Below, one piece after another: positions 1 to 9,147 of a stretch of 64,000 nucleotides of DNA (positions are counted from its first letter, which is position 1; each line of letters opens with the position of its first letter). The stretch is taken from positions 62,001 to 126,000 of the forward strand of contig KE159571.1 in assembly GCA_000403255.2 (NCBI GenBank), read 5' to 3'. The DNA comes from Lachnospiraceae bacterium 3-1 (GTDB taxonomy: Bacteria > Bacillota > Clostridia > Lachnospirales > Lachnospiraceae). The notes under the pieces were generated by a model. It was not told where the DNA came from, searched no databases, and saw nothing but the letters and a program-made list of their open reading frames with translations. A program made the position numbers and the translations under genes.

Positions 1-2333
1 ACTCTTGTTCCTCTTGGCAGGTCTACAATTTCTGCTCCTTTGTCATGGATCATTGCTGGCCCACCCTGCCAGTAATTTGTTCCCCGGTATAGCTTAGGTA
101 TTTGGGGAATGTTTATTTTGAATTCTTTTCCGCCAAGTTTCGGTATCCAGTCAGGAATTTTTATTCCTATTTTGTTAATTCCTGCTATTGCTCCATTTAT
201 GATACTAATCACGCCATTAATCGGGGCTTTTGCCAAAGCAACCAGACTGCTAAATACCCCACCGAAAATGTCTTTCACACCATTCCATGCTTTCGTCCAG
301 TTTCCCGTAAATATACCTGTGATAAAATCCATTAGTCCACCAAGGGCTGTCGTGATTCCAGAAAATATTTCTGTCGCTGATTGGAACAAAGAACCGAACA
401 ACCCAATTGCCGCGCCTATGGCTGCACCAAGATAAACTTCAAACACCGCTTTAAAAAGTTCTCCAGCTTTTTCTAAATAAGGTTTTACTGTTACCCACAT
501 TTCCTGCGCCTTCTCTGCAAACTCCCAAAATTTTTCCCCACTTGAATCCACTTTCGATTTAAAAAAATCAAAGTCAAACCCACATGCCTCAAAGATCGAT
601 TTTATATAATTCCCAACTTTTTTAGTCATTTTTACAAGTTTATCCCAGTTTTTATACACTGCAATTCCTGCCACTACCAATGCACCCAGTATCAAAATGA
701 CTGAATTTGCTGGCCCCAGAAAAGTAAACAGTGCTTTTGCTCCACCGCCAATGATACCTCCCAACCTTTTAAACGGACCCAATACCTTTCCTACTATTTT
801 TCCAAACGCTCCAAAATATTTTCCAATTCCCTTTCCGGCCATACCAAGCAGCCTGCTTTTTCCTATCAAACCTCCAATTGCTCTTCCTACCGTTGCAAAA
901 GGCTTTAAGGCTACACTCGCTATTTTTCCTATTCCTCCGAATGCATTTTTTAATATTCCCATCCCCGGTATCTGTATCTTGGGCATAAATTTTATATTCT
1001 TTAATATCTCTCCTGCCTTTTGTGTCCTTCCTACGATAGTTGGCAGGCTTTTTCCTAACAGCCCAAATTTTGTTATGACCTGTCCGATACTTCCTGTTGT
1101 CTTTCCAAATATCATGACAAGCGGGCCTGCCGCTGCTGCCATTGCCGCCCAGTGTATGATCTGGTCTATCTGTTCATCACTCAATGAGCCAAACTTTTCC
1201 GCCAGTTCCTGTAGCTTCCCGACACCTTTTTCTACATATGGCATCAGTCTTTCTCCGAATGTAATTGTAATGGACTCAATTGTAGATTTTGATGTTGTCA
1301 GCCTGCCATTAAAATTGTCATTTGCAGTATCGTACATTTCTTTTGCCGCATCTTTCGAATTTTCAATGGATGCTGTAAGTTTATCAAAATCGCTGTCAGA
1401 CGAGTTCACGATAGCAAGCAGACCGCTCATGCCTGTTTTCCCTGCAAGCGTAGCCGCATATTGTGTCTTCTGCGCTTCTGTCAACCCCGCAAAAGAGCCG
1501 CGCATCTCTGTCATGAGGGTGGAAAATTCTTTCATATTCCCCTTAGAATCCGTAAGGCTGACCCCAAGTTCTTTCATAGCTATTTTTACAGAATCTGTTG
1601 GTTTTGCAAGGTTCGTAAGCAGACTTCGCAATGCAGTTCCTGAATTGGATGCCTTAATTCCGCTATTCGCCATTAGCCCGATCGCTACCGATACGTCTTT
1701 TGCGCTGTACCCTAACGCACCTGCTACCGGGGCAATATACTGAAATGTTTCTCCCATCATTCCTACATCTGTATTGGCATTTGACGCTGTCTTTGCAAGT
1801 ATGTCCACAAATTCATTCGTATCTTTTGCTTTCATTCCAAATGCTGTCAATGCATCTGTAACAATATCTGATGTCTGTGCCAAATCTTCTCCAGATGCCC
1901 CTGCCAGATACATGATGCCTTCTATCCCATCCAGCATTTCCCCTGTTTTCCATCCAGCCATTGCCATGTATGAAAATGCACTTGCCGATTCCGTAGCGCT
2001 GAATTTTGTTTTTGCCCCCATTTCCTTTGCTTTTTCTGTCAGCTTTTCCAGTTGCCCGGAACTTGCTCCTGAGATTGCCTGTACATTACTCATAGCACTC
2101 TCAAAATCCGCCGCTGTTTTCACTGCTGTAATCCCAAGACCTGCGATAGGAGTTGTGATTGCAGCTGTCATGGTCTTTCCAACATTTTGTATAGATTTTC
2201 CTGCCCGTTCTATCTGCTTTCCAGCTTTTATGAAATCCCCGGAATGACGAGACATTTGGCCCATGGCATCCGCCATAGGCCTTGTAAAATTATCTATCAG
2301 TCTGAGGGTCGCATCAATAAATCTTCCTGCCAT
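1..2333 (-). CDS. Tail tape measure protein (partial, C-terminus outside window)
   Basis: A minus-strand reading frame is open from an ATG at 2333 to the window edge (777 codons seen). The N-terminal third matches the TP901-type tape measure core (for example SAMSNVQAISGAS, then repeated Gly/Ala-rich helices). The middle has hydrophobic Gly-rich stretches that could enter the membrane during DNA injection. It sits directly downstream of the chaperone gene and its frameshift extension, as expected for a tape measure. It sets tail length in the contractile tail of the first prophage. The family call is strong; total length is unknown. Confidence 0.93.
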   Translation of the reverse strand, partial: MAGRFIDATLRLIDNFTRPMADAMGQMSRHSGDFIKAGKQIERAGKSIQNVGKTMTAAITTPIAGLGITAVKTAADFESAMSNVQAISGASSGQLEKLTEKAKEMGAKTKFSATESASAFSYMAMAGWKTGEMLDGIEGIMYLAGASGEDLAQTSDIVTDALTAFGMKAKDTNEFVDILAKTASNANTDVGMMGETFQYIAPVAGALGYSAKDVSVAIGLMANSGIKASNSGTALRSLLTNLAKPTDSVKIAMKELGVSLTDSKGNMKEFSTLMTEMRGSFAGLTEAQKTQYAATLAGKTGMSGLLAIVNSSDSDFDKLTASIENSKDAAKEMYDTANDNFNGRLTTSKSTIESITITFGERLMPYVEKGVGKLQELAEKFGSLSDEQIDQIIHWAAMAAAAGPLVMIFGKTTGSIGQVITKFGLLGKSLPTIVGRTQKAGEILKNIKFMPKIQIPGMGILKNAFGGIGKIASVALKPFATVGRAIGGLIGKSRLLGMAGKGIGKYFGAFGKIVGKVLGPFKRLGGIIGGGAKALFTFLGPANSVILILGALVVAGIAVYKNWDKLVKMTKKVGNYIKSIFEACGFDFDFFKSKVDSSGEKFWEFAEKAQEMWVTVKPYLEKAGELFKAVFEVYLGAAIGAAIGLFGSLFQSATEIFSGITTALGGLMDFITGIFTGNWTKAWNGVKDIFGGVFSSLVALAKAPINGVISIINGAIAGINKIGIKIPDWIPKLGGKEFKINIPQIPKLYRGTNYWQGGPAMIHDKGAEIVDLPRGTR

Positions 2334-2335
2334 AT

Positions 2336-2515
2336 TCACACCTGTCCGTTCTCAATCTCTTCTTTCATTCTTTCCCTATCTTCCAGTTCTTCCAGCATGA
2401 ACGCATGTACGATACGTTTTTCCCCTGTCCCCATATCTTTGTAATCCGTAGGCTTCCATTTTTTCTCACGGAAAAGGAAGTACATAAGTTGCACTTCCCA
2501 ATCCGTTTTTATCAG
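2336..2515 (-). CDS. -1 frameshift extension of the tail assembly chaperone (gpGT-like)
   Basis: This frame continues the upstream chaperone after a -1 slip at the A_AAA_AAC heptamer. It starts at the CTG whose C is the last heptamer base and runs about 59 codons to a TGA at 2336-2338, two bases before the tape measure ATG. The peptide is charged (contains FREKKWKPTDYKD). In lambda the equivalent T domain links the chaperone to the tape measure and tube. It has no well-placed start of its own, although an in-frame ATG lies near 2480. The position, frame and shift site fit programmed frameshifting. Confidence 0.8.
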   Translation of the reverse strand: MIKTDWEVQLMYFLFREKKWKPTDYKDMGTGEKRIVHAFMLEELEDRERMKEEIENGQV

Positions 2516-2925
2516 TTTTTTATTTCTTCATCCGTATCCTGTATATTTTTGTATCCAGACACCATCACAATGGCATCTGAAATGGCAGTGATCTCATTCC
2601 CAAACAGTTTGACCGCTAAATCTTTGCTGGTAGTACATCCAAAATGCTGCTGCACCTGCTCATTCTTCAAATCAGGATTAATCACTCCTTCCGCCACTGC
2701 AAGGGCCTTGGCATCAAAACTTTTTGTCATGTCAAAGTTTCCTTTGGAAGTATATTGTTTTGCTAGTAAATCATTCAGTCTTCTTGCCGGAATCTCCCGG
2801 ATTGTAATTTCAACAGGTTCTTCTTTTTCCATAATAAAAGCCAGTTTTTCAGAAAGAAATGTTTCTGTTTTCAGCTCATCTGCTTTTTTACTGTCCGATT
2901 TTAATAATTCTTCTACTAAATTCAT
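2512..2925 (-). CDS. Tail assembly chaperone (XkdN-like)
   Basis: This 137-aa acidic, helical protein lies between the tube and tape measure genes, the place of XkdN in PBSX-like phages. I chose the ATG at 2925 because it has a GGAGGA site just upstream; a longer frame from 2964 has none and crosses the intergenic gap. Its last codons carry the A_AAA_AAC slip site, so two products are expected, a short one and a C-terminally extended one. Chaperones of this kind coat the tape measure while the tube polymerises. The call rests on position, size and composition. Confidence 0.82.
   Translation of the reverse strand: MNLVEELLKSDSKKADELKTETFLSEKLAFIMEKEEPVEITIREIPARRLNDLLAKQYTSKGNFDMTKSFDAKALAVAEGVINPDLKNEQVQQHFGCTTSKDLAVKLFGNEITAISDAIVMVSGYKNIQDTDEEIKN
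2515..2521 (-). promoter_or_regulatory. Slippery heptamer A_AAA_AAC (-1 frameshift site)
   Basis: The last sense codons of the chaperone read ATA AAA AAC before a TGA. The heptamer is in the canonical X_XXY_YYZ phase. A -1 slip enters the open downstream frame exactly. The same heptamer is used at the same point in the second tail module (39215-39221). Confidence 0.85.
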
Positions 2926-2944
2926 ATGTTCCTCCTTTTTCCTA

Positions 2945-3382
2945 TCAACTATATTTGATTTCATCTAATACTGTCCATGAAGTAAAGGTAAACGCGATGC
3001 TTTCTTCACCCATTTTCTTTGTTTCCCAGTCAATGAGTGTAAGTTCATCAAAAATACATCCGTCAAGCTGTATTCTCTCATTCCCATTTGAATCCGGATC
3101 ATTCAGATTACTGATAATTGTGGCCGTAGTGGTTTTCCCTTTTTTTAGATTCTCCGACAGTTTTGAAATAAAATAAGATGTTACTTTATTCATCTTAATT
3201 GTTCCTTTGCAGTCAATCCCTGTGACTTTATATCCTTTCACCAGTGTACCTGTCTGGCTCACGTCCGTTTTTTCCAGCGTTACCTTTGCATTCAGCCCAG
3301 TGACTTCTGCCATGTATTCCCCATCAATCCACATTTCACCAAAAGTCCCATTGATAACTCTTTGTGGTTCATACTTTTTCAC
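2945..3382 (-). CDS. Contractile tail tube protein (XkdM-like)
   Basis: This 145-aa protein has the XkdM-type start (NGTFGEMWIDGEYMAEVTGL) and a beta-rich pattern. It follows the sheath gene directly, the normal sheath-tube order. It would form the inner tube through which DNA passes. The tailocin has a divergent counterpart at 39716-40198 (160 aa). Confidence 0.9.
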   Translation of the reverse strand: MKKYEPQRVINGTFGEMWIDGEYMAEVTGLNAKVTLEKTDVSQTGTLVKGYKVTGIDCKGTIKMNKVTSYFISKLSENLKKGKTTTATIISNLNDPDSNGNERIQLDGCIFDELTLIDWETKKMGEESIAFTFTSWTVLDEIKYS

Positions 3383-3403
3383 CGCTTCACCTCCTATCCC
3401 ACA

Positions 3404-4468
3404 TTAAATCGCAATCGGAATGCTCACTTCTTCGATCGCATCCAGGATTTTAATATTTGCCATCAGAAATACTTCATCCCCAGTATCCGCCTTTTTTATC
3501 TCATCCTCCGACATATCCGCTGTCTTTATCCCGCTTCCTTCCAAATATGACCTGTTCGCATCCAGATCAATGCCTACACTAAATTCAGACAAAATCCCAT
3601 CTCTTGACAGATTGCCGAAATAATTATTGACTGCGCTTAGAAGCACGCATTTATTGTCATAGGAATTTGCATACTTTCCAATATAGCTGTCCTCAATGGT
3701 TTTTCGGATGTCATCTGTGATCATGTCCATAGCATCCACAATCTTTATTTTTCGGAACTGCCTTTTCTTTTCTTCCGTTTCAGTGGTAAAAGAGGTTACG
3801 CCCCTTGCAACCTTCACTTTCTCTCCGTCGTGATAGACAAACAGCTCTCCTGCTGCAACCTTCGTATCCATTTCGGCCCTTTTTAGCCTGCTGCAATCCA
3901 CGATTTCTGGCAGCGGCGCATAAGTACAGGAAATTGTTAGCGGCGTTCCTGCTATAATTCCTGCAATCCTTCCACAAAATTCTTCTGCGGTATAGGTATC
4001 TCCATTCTCATCCACTACCTGCTCTGTTGTGTAATTTATGATATATTCTTTATTAACCGCACAGTTCGGCAATACTGCCTTTACCATTTTCCCTTCTTCC
4101 CGGAGCATACCAACCCAGGTAGCAAGTGTTTCCGTCTCATGATCTGTTTCACAGGATGTCGCCACCAGATAATTCCATTTTTCTACTTCCAGTGCCTCTG
4201 TCGCCTGTTCATAATCCTCTGCGGATACTGGCAGAACATACACAACTAACTTCCTTGGCGTTGTGACATATCCTTTTAGCACATTTAAAATTTGATTCCT
4301 GTTTTTTAGCGAAATTGTCCCCGGAATATCTGAAATTGCTGTTATCTCAAAGGGGTTTTTTGCAGGCACTGCACCTTTTATAATCATGGCAACAATCCCT
4401 CTCTCCCCTCTTTCAATCACTGTTCCGGCCTTTTCTGAAAAACTGATGTTTACTCCCGGCATTTTCAT
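3404..4468 (-). CDS. Tail sheath protein (XkdK-like)
   Basis: This 354-aa protein begins MKMPGVNISFSEKAGTVIERGERG, which is typical of the short PBSX-like contractile sheath. A Gly-rich loop and the conserved C-terminal domain (DGILSEFSVGIDLDANRSYLEG) are present. Its presence shows that the first prophage has a contractile (myovirus-type) tail. It is shorter than the tailocin sheath (437 aa), so the two tails are not recent duplicates. Confidence 0.92.
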   Translation of the reverse strand: MKMPGVNISFSEKAGTVIERGERGIVAMIIKGAVPAKNPFEITAISDIPGTISLKNRNQILNVLKGYVTTPRKLVVYVLPVSAEDYEQATEALEVEKWNYLVATSCETDHETETLATWVGMLREEGKMVKAVLPNCAVNKEYIINYTTEQVVDENGDTYTAEEFCGRIAGIIAGTPLTISCTYAPLPEIVDCSRLKRAEMDTKVAAGELFVYHDGEKVKVARGVTSFTTETEEKKRQFRKIKIVDAMDMITDDIRKTIEDSYIGKYANSYDNKCVLLSAVNNYFGNLSRDGILSEFSVGIDLDANRSYLEGSGIKTADMSEDEIKKADTGDEVFLMANIKILDAIEEVSIPIAI

Positions 4469-4472
4469 TGTT

Positions 4473-4919
4473 CTATCCCTCCATTTCTGTTCTTACTTTT
4501 ACGTCTCTTACGGGTTCGTGGTTCTCTGCCTTCTGTTCTATGGCATCTTTAAAGGAAAAGGTGATTTTTACTTGAAGAATATCTCTTGACTTCCCGATAA
4601 AGTCATAATCAAATTCTGTCACGTTGACGTACCTGTCTTTGATTTTTACTTTTACGCCAAAAATGCCTTCTATCTCTGACACCTTCTGTAATGCATCTAT
4701 TTCATTCACTGTTTCCTGGAAATAGATTATTTCATAAATAAATACCCTATTTTTTATCCGATTTGTTTCTGTTTCAGACGACACGGGAACCAACTGCGTA
4801 AAAAAAGAAGGCTTTGCGTAGCCCTCTGTTACTTCCAATCCATAAAATGCATAACCTTTTGGATATAATTCCTTTAATGCGGAAAGCAGTTCCTTTTTGA
4901 TCTCTATTACTGAAATCAT
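4473..4919 (-). CDS. Tail terminator / tail completion protein
   Basis: This 148-aa protein has the layout of the minor tail protein that caps the tube and joins it to the head: MISVIEIKKELLSAL at the start, then beta strands with Asp/Phe pairs. It overlaps the gp10-like gene upstream by 4 bp (ATGA) and lies 4 bp before the sheath. The tailocin keeps an equivalent gene at 41756-42184. I name it from context and family resemblance (DUF6838-like). Confidence 0.75.
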   Translation of the reverse strand: MISVIEIKKELLSALKELYPKGYAFYGLEVTEGYAKPSFFTQLVPVSSETETNRIKNRVFIYEIIYFQETVNEIDALQKVSEIEGIFGVKVKIKDRYVNVTEFDYDFIGKSRDILQVKITFSFKDAIEQKAENHEPVRDVKVRTEMEG

Positions 4920-5365
4920 AATAAATTGCTCTCTTTCAATAATTTTTCCAATGCTTTTTCCATTTCTTCTGGGAATTTACTTTCGTTATAGTCTGCCCTT
5001 ACTGCCGCTACAATCAGTCTCCCTGGCACAAATCCAATGTTCTGTCCTCCATTTCTCAATTTCTTTCCGTTTTTAGTTTTATGCGTGACAAGCTCATGTC
5101 CATTTTCGATTAGATGGAAATGGGGTGCCGTTGCCCGAAAATTAATATGCATATAAGGACCATACCCTTCTACTGGGTCGAGCTTGTACCCTTTCAATAA
5201 ATTCCCTGTCCCTGTAAAAGTGGCACTTCGGGTTTCTTTTTTGACTGCATTCCTGAATTTCTTTCCTGCTGCAAGTAAAGCCTCTTCCGCAATGCATGGA
5301 TATTTCTTTATTGCAGTCTGAAATTCTTCCCTAAGTTCCTCTATCCCATCAATAGTTACTTCCAT
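4916..5365 (-). CDS. HK97 gp10-like head-tail joining protein
   Basis: This 149-aa protein has the gp10 pattern: an N-terminal helix, a basic middle (KKFRNAVKKETR), a short conserved block with HFHLIENGHELVTHKTK, and a C-terminal helix ending EKALEKLLKES. It lies in the connector cluster between the adaptor and the tail terminator. The same C-terminal helix type survives as a stub in the tailocin (42181-42243). Confidence 0.85.
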   Translation of the reverse strand: MEVTIDGIEELREEFQTAIKKYPCIAEEALLAAGKKFRNAVKKETRSATFTGTGNLLKGYKLDPVEGYGPYMHINFRATAPHFHLIENGHELVTHKTKNGKKLRNGGQNIGFVPGRLIVAAVRADYNESKFPEEMEKALEKLLKESNLL

Positions 5366-5726
5366 CCTTTTCCACCCTTTCGTTCAACGCTTTTTCTATA
5401 TATTCCGTACATTCCAATTCCAGTCTATAATTGCCTTCATCTACATTGATCACATTGTTTATCAGGAAATATCTTCCCCGGAATGCAATGCGCATGGCTG
5501 CGTTTATGCCTGGGATATACCTTAATTTCGCTTTATACGTAACCTCTTCCCGCTTTTTCTGCTCCGCTTCCTGGTATTCCCCTGCTCTTATCGGATAAAA
5601 GTCTGCCCATACCGTTTTTACGTCTTCCCATACCTGTGCACTCTGCCCCATGGCATCTTCCGTTTCTATCTGTTTTTGAAACGTGATCCGTTTGTTGAGT
5701 TTTCCGATATCCATTGCTTTCTTCAT
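5349..5726 (-). CDS. Head-tail adaptor (SPP1 gp16-like)
   Basis: This 125-aa protein starts MKKAMDIGKLNKRITFQ and contains VWEDVKTVWADFYPIRAGEY, which is the signature of the phage head-tail joining family (PF05521 type). It closes the portal channel after DNA packaging. It overlaps the gp10-like gene by 17 bp. Confidence 0.88.
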   Translation of the reverse strand: MKKAMDIGKLNKRITFQKQIETEDAMGQSAQVWEDVKTVWADFYPIRAGEYQEAEQKKREEVTYKAKLRYIPGINAAMRIAFRGRYFLINNVINVDEGNYRLELECTEYIEKALNERVEKDGSNY

Positions 5727-5738
5727 CCCACACCCCCT

Positions 5739-6035
5739 CTATATCAGATTTACCGAGTGCATCCCTAATATGGCTTCCACCGTTTTATTTGTTTCTTTGC
5801 TTTTATAATCCAGATAAAGACTTTTATTTTCGAACATATCTGCCACAAGGATGCACACGGCAATCGTGATGTCTTCATGCTGGTCTATCTCTTCCTCTGA
5901 CAGTCCTGTATAAGTTTTTACATATTCCCTTGCAGACACCAGGGCTATCCCGATCTCTCTCTTTTCTGCTTCCTCCGGGTCGTCCAGCCGCAGATAATCT
6001 ATCAGGTACATTTCTTCTATTTCACTTACTTTCAT
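5739..6035 (-). CDS. Head-tail connector (HK97 gp6-like)
   Basis: This 98-aa helical protein has the gp6 pattern, with YLRLDDPEEAE, then the helix pair around TGLSEEEID and ADMFENKSLY. I chose the ATG at 6035 because it has a GAGGTGG site; a GTG at 6041 is the alternative. It would form the ring under the portal. Confidence 0.85.
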   Translation of the reverse strand: MKVSEIEEMYLIDYLRLDDPEEAEKREIGIALVSAREYVKTYTGLSEEEIDQHEDITIAVCILVADMFENKSLYLDYKSKETNKTVEAILGMHSVNLI

Positions 6036-6044
6036 CGCCACCTC

Positions 6045-7253
6045 TTATTTTGCGGCTTTCATGACAAGTTTTGCAATCTTCTGGGCATTTTCCACTTTTG
6101 CATCCATTTCCAGCCATGCAACAACACCTACTGCATGTTGTGTAGCGTATTTCTCCCGCAGCACTTCAATGGACACATTTTCCGACACTTTGACTGCAAG
6201 TCCTGTCATATCTCCGTAAAATATTGCTGCATTCCCAGCTTCCATTTTTGGCATATTTTCAGATGTATATACGTCTTTTCCAAACAACGTATATCCCCAT
6301 CTTGCCGTAGCATCTTTATTCAATATGTAATTCCCATCTCCATCTTTCAATTTCCGAATGGCTGTCCTGGTTGATTTATTCATGATCCACACGGCTCCCG
6401 CCTGGAACACATCTGGGACTTCTTCCTGCAAGTCAATCAGTTCATCCGTATGCACCGCATTGCTCCCTGCTGCACTTACGCTTTGTATTACCCCTCTTAA
6501 GCCATCTATCTTGTCCTCCGTTCCTACCAGAAGTTCTTTTTCAATCCATCTTGATATAGAATCCGCCATTGCATTAATCACAAAAGGCACAATCTGAAAT
6601 TGTGAATTATTGATCAGAGATTTTGATACTTTAGACAACGCGCCTGCCAGGAACCCTTTCAGCTCTATGGAAGTGAATTTTCCTGATGTACTCTCTAGCT
6701 CTGTGAATTCCGTTGCGTAAGCCATTGTGATGGACTGTGTCTCTTCATCGTAGTACGGAATACTGATGGTCCCACCAATATTATATTTTGTTGCCATCTG
6801 ATAAATAGGGCACACATCATGCACTTTCTGAATGATCTTGTTTACAATAGAAGAAGGAATCACCGCCCCATTATCTCCTACTGTAAGATTGATGTCCGCT
6901 CTCTCCTGCAGCGCTTCTCCCCTGATATAAGCCGCAAACGCCCTTTCCTCCTGTGTTTCTTTCTCATCCTCTGCCTTTCCTTTTGTTTTTCCTTCCGTTT
7001 TTTCTTTTTGCACTGGAATATTTCTTGCTTTATCCAGTTTTTCAATCGTCTGGTCCATATCTCGGATCTGTTTTTCCAACGTATCAAATTTTTCATTTTC
7101 TTCTTCTGAAAATGCCCGCTGTTCTGTCTCTACTCTGCCTGCCAGTTCTTTCATCTGCTGCAGCAATTCCGCACGCTGTTCCATGAGGCTCTTTAACTCT
7201 TCCGCCCTTTTTTGTAACCCTGTCCTGACCTTCTTTGCATGTCTTCTTGCCAT
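6045..7253 (-). CDS. Major capsid protein (HK97 fold) with N-terminal delta domain
   Basis: The first ~115 residues form a charged coiled coil with many Glu/Lys/Gln, the scaffolding delta domain normally removed by the protease encoded upstream. The rest is the HK97-type capsid (YYDEETQSITMAYATEF; SRWIEKELLVGTEDKIDGL; GYTLFGKDVYTSENMP). Total length is 402 aa. The ATG at 7253 follows a GGAGG at good spacing; a TTG at 7259 is possible. Confidence 0.93.
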   Translation of the reverse strand: MARRHAKKVRTGLQKRAEELKSLMEQRAELLQQMKELAGRVETEQRAFSEEENEKFDTLEKQIRDMDQTIEKLDKARNIPVQKEKTEGKTKGKAEDEKETQEERAFAAYIRGEALQERADINLTVGDNGAVIPSSIVNKIIQKVHDVCPIYQMATKYNIGGTISIPYYDEETQSITMAYATEFTELESTSGKFTSIELKGFLAGALSKVSKSLINNSQFQIVPFVINAMADSISRWIEKELLVGTEDKIDGLRGVIQSVSAAGSNAVHTDELIDLQEEVPDVFQAGAVWIMNKSTRTAIRKLKDGDGNYILNKDATARWGYTLFGKDVYTSENMPKMEAGNAAIFYGDMTGLAVKVSENVSIEVLREKYATQHAVGVVAWLEMDAKVENAQKIAKLVMKAAK

Positions 7254-7255
7254 AA

Positions 7256-7849
7256 TCAATTTTCCTCCAATTCCTCAATGCGTTTTCGATAGTTTTTATA
7301 ATCTATCTCTTTCTTTTTCCTAGTTTCCATGACATAGTCCGCCCTGGTTTCCATGATTTCTGATATCACAAGTTCTTTTCCTTCTGCTCTGGTTTCAATG
7401 GATGTCCCTTCGTAACATGGCATCTTTTTTTCATCAATGATAGAAACCTCTGCAAGCTCCATGTCTTCCACAAACCGCCTTTTCATCCCTGTGGACATGG
7501 TTTCTTCCCTTGCATCACGTTCATAAAAACCGAAAGACCATCCCCGAAGTTTTTTCTCCCTTGCTTTTTTGATCACTTCCGCATCTGTAATCTCTGCCCT
7601 TGCCCGGAGTCCAATGGAATCTTCACATAATTCCAGATTGCTCTCTGTGGAGCCAAGCTCTCTGCTGTCTTCATGATTCAAAAGAAGTTTTACTTCATTC
7701 CGTGTCAATGCCCTCCGAAATGCTCCCGGTACAATCTGTTCCACATACCTATTCCCTGTCTGTTTGTCGCGCAGTGGTCTGGAATCTCTTCCGACTGCAT
7801 TGACATATCCTTCAATCACTACACTGTCACTCCTGATTTCTATCCGCAT
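7256..7849 (-). CDS. Prohead protease (HK97 S78 family)
   Basis: This protein of about 197 aa has the S78 signature: EGYVNAVGRDSRPL, LLNHEDSRELGST with the catalytic His, and the block SFGFYERDAREE with the catalytic Ser. It matures the capsid by removing the delta domain. I prefer the ATG at 7849 with a GTGAGGAG site over a GTG at 7858. It overlaps the portal gene by about 23 bp. Confidence 0.9.
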   Translation of the reverse strand: MRIEIRSDSVVIEGYVNAVGRDSRPLRDKQTGNRYVEQIVPGAFRRALTRNEVKLLLNHEDSRELGSTESNLELCEDSIGLRARAEITDAEVIKKAREKKLRGWSFGFYERDAREETMSTGMKRRFVEDMELAEVSIIDEKKMPCYEGTSIETRAEGKELVISEIMETRADYVMETRKKKEIDYKNYRKRIEELEEN

Positions 7850-9131
7850 GCTCCTCACCTTCTTCCTTTATTTCTTTTATTTCCTTTGTTTCCATAGTTT
7901 TTACTGTCATATCCTTTGTTGCATTTGTATTCGGCGTATAGATTTCCTTCGTCTTCGGATTGAACAGCACACTATCCAACCCCAACCTAATCCATTCAAA
8001 TCCAATCGGTTCCAAATCCTCTTTATCTCTGACTTCGTCCACCTGCAGAAAATTATTCTTAAGTCCGATTTCATAGGCTTTATATCTTTCCTCAATGGTG
8101 CCACGGGTAAGTTCTTTTGTATCAAACGCAAAATACATGGTGTTTTTCTCATTTTCCAGAAGAAGGTCCCTATCCAGGCTGCATTCCAGGTCTTCCAGAA
8201 GTGGCAGAATGCAGAACCTGATATAATTATCCCTATCTTCTTTCGTGCTCTTTCCGTTCAGGATGGTGGGCGGCACCTTGAAGATTGCGGCAATGGCTTC
8301 CCCATTCGAGGCTTTATTTTCATTCATCTGCATTTCCACAGAAGTATTGGATGCCTCCTTAAAATCGATTCCTTCATTCAATACAACCACATTTTCCCTG
8401 TTATTGCAGTACATTTTCCGAAATCCCTCTTTTAATTCATCCATTGCAGCTTTGGAAAGTTTCTTGATTGATTTTAAAAATCCTTTTTTGTTCCCACCTT
8501 TTTTTACGAGGTTTTTTTCAAATTTCAGGGTCTGGTATGCAACCTCAAAAACAAGCTGGTTTTCTTCCATTATGGTACTGGAAGTACACCCATCTTTTGT
8601 GTTCCGCAAAAATTTTAAAAATTCAAATGGGTAATACTTTTGTCCATGTACATAAATGTCATAATCCTTAAAAACCGGATGCTCATTTTTTACAACATTC
8701 ACATATTCTTCCTTCACATAATGGATGCTTTTTATTTCATTTCCTGCTCTGCTTATGTATGCATATGCACCATTCCCAAGATAGTAATCTTCCAAAATCG
8801 CCCGCCAAAACTGTTTTGCAGTCAGTGTGTCTCCGGTATCGCTGTTTAAAAGGAATGTTCGTCTGTCTTTCTGGTATTCTTCCACGCCCTCTTTTTTCTG
8901 CATGTAGAGTTTCAGCGGAATTCCAGAGACAGTCCCTGCTATATACGTAATACATGCACTCACCATTGGGATCTGCATGGCTTCTTTTTTTGTAATCTCT
9001 TTTTCTGAGAGCAGCGATTCCAAAAGAACGCTGTCTGTCCCCATCATTTCTCGCAATACCTGTTCCGCCTGCTCCGTATTCTCTCCCGTGTCTGCCCTTA
9101 CCCTGTCATCTTTCTTCCAAAAAAAATTCAT
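7827..9131 (-). CDS. Portal protein (HK97 family)
   Basis: This 434-aa protein has the phage portal pattern: VSACITYIAGTVSGIPLKLY near residue 60, LLNSDTGDTLTAKQFW, GNGAYAYISR, and a C-terminal block with FKVPPTILNGKSTKEDRDNYIRF split over several helices. It forms the dodecameric DNA channel at one capsid vertex. It follows the large terminase by 16 bp and has an AAAGGA site. Confidence 0.93.
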   Translation of the reverse strand: MNFFWKKDDRVRADTGENTEQAEQVLREMMGTDSVLLESLLSEKEITKKEAMQIPMVSACITYIAGTVSGIPLKLYMQKKEGVEEYQKDRRTFLLNSDTGDTLTAKQFWRAILEDYYLGNGAYAYISRAGNEIKSIHYVKEEYVNVVKNEHPVFKDYDIYVHGQKYYPFEFLKFLRNTKDGCTSSTIMEENQLVFEVAYQTLKFEKNLVKKGGNKKGFLKSIKKLSKAAMDELKEGFRKMYCNNRENVVVLNEGIDFKEASNTSVEMQMNENKASNGEAIAAIFKVPPTILNGKSTKEDRDNYIRFCILPLLEDLECSLDRDLLLENEKNTMYFAFDTKELTRGTIEERYKAYEIGLKNNFLQVDEVRDKEDLEPIGFEWIRLGLDSVLFNPKTKEIYTPNTNATKDMTVKTMETKEIKEIKEEGEEHADRNQE

Positions 9132-9147
9132 TCTTTTATCCTTTCTT

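Noticed and set aside
697-1743. 348-codon plus-strand open frame
   Set aside because: It is opposite to the tape measure gene, is Pro/Ser/Phe-rich, and has no ribosome site. It is a shadow frame.
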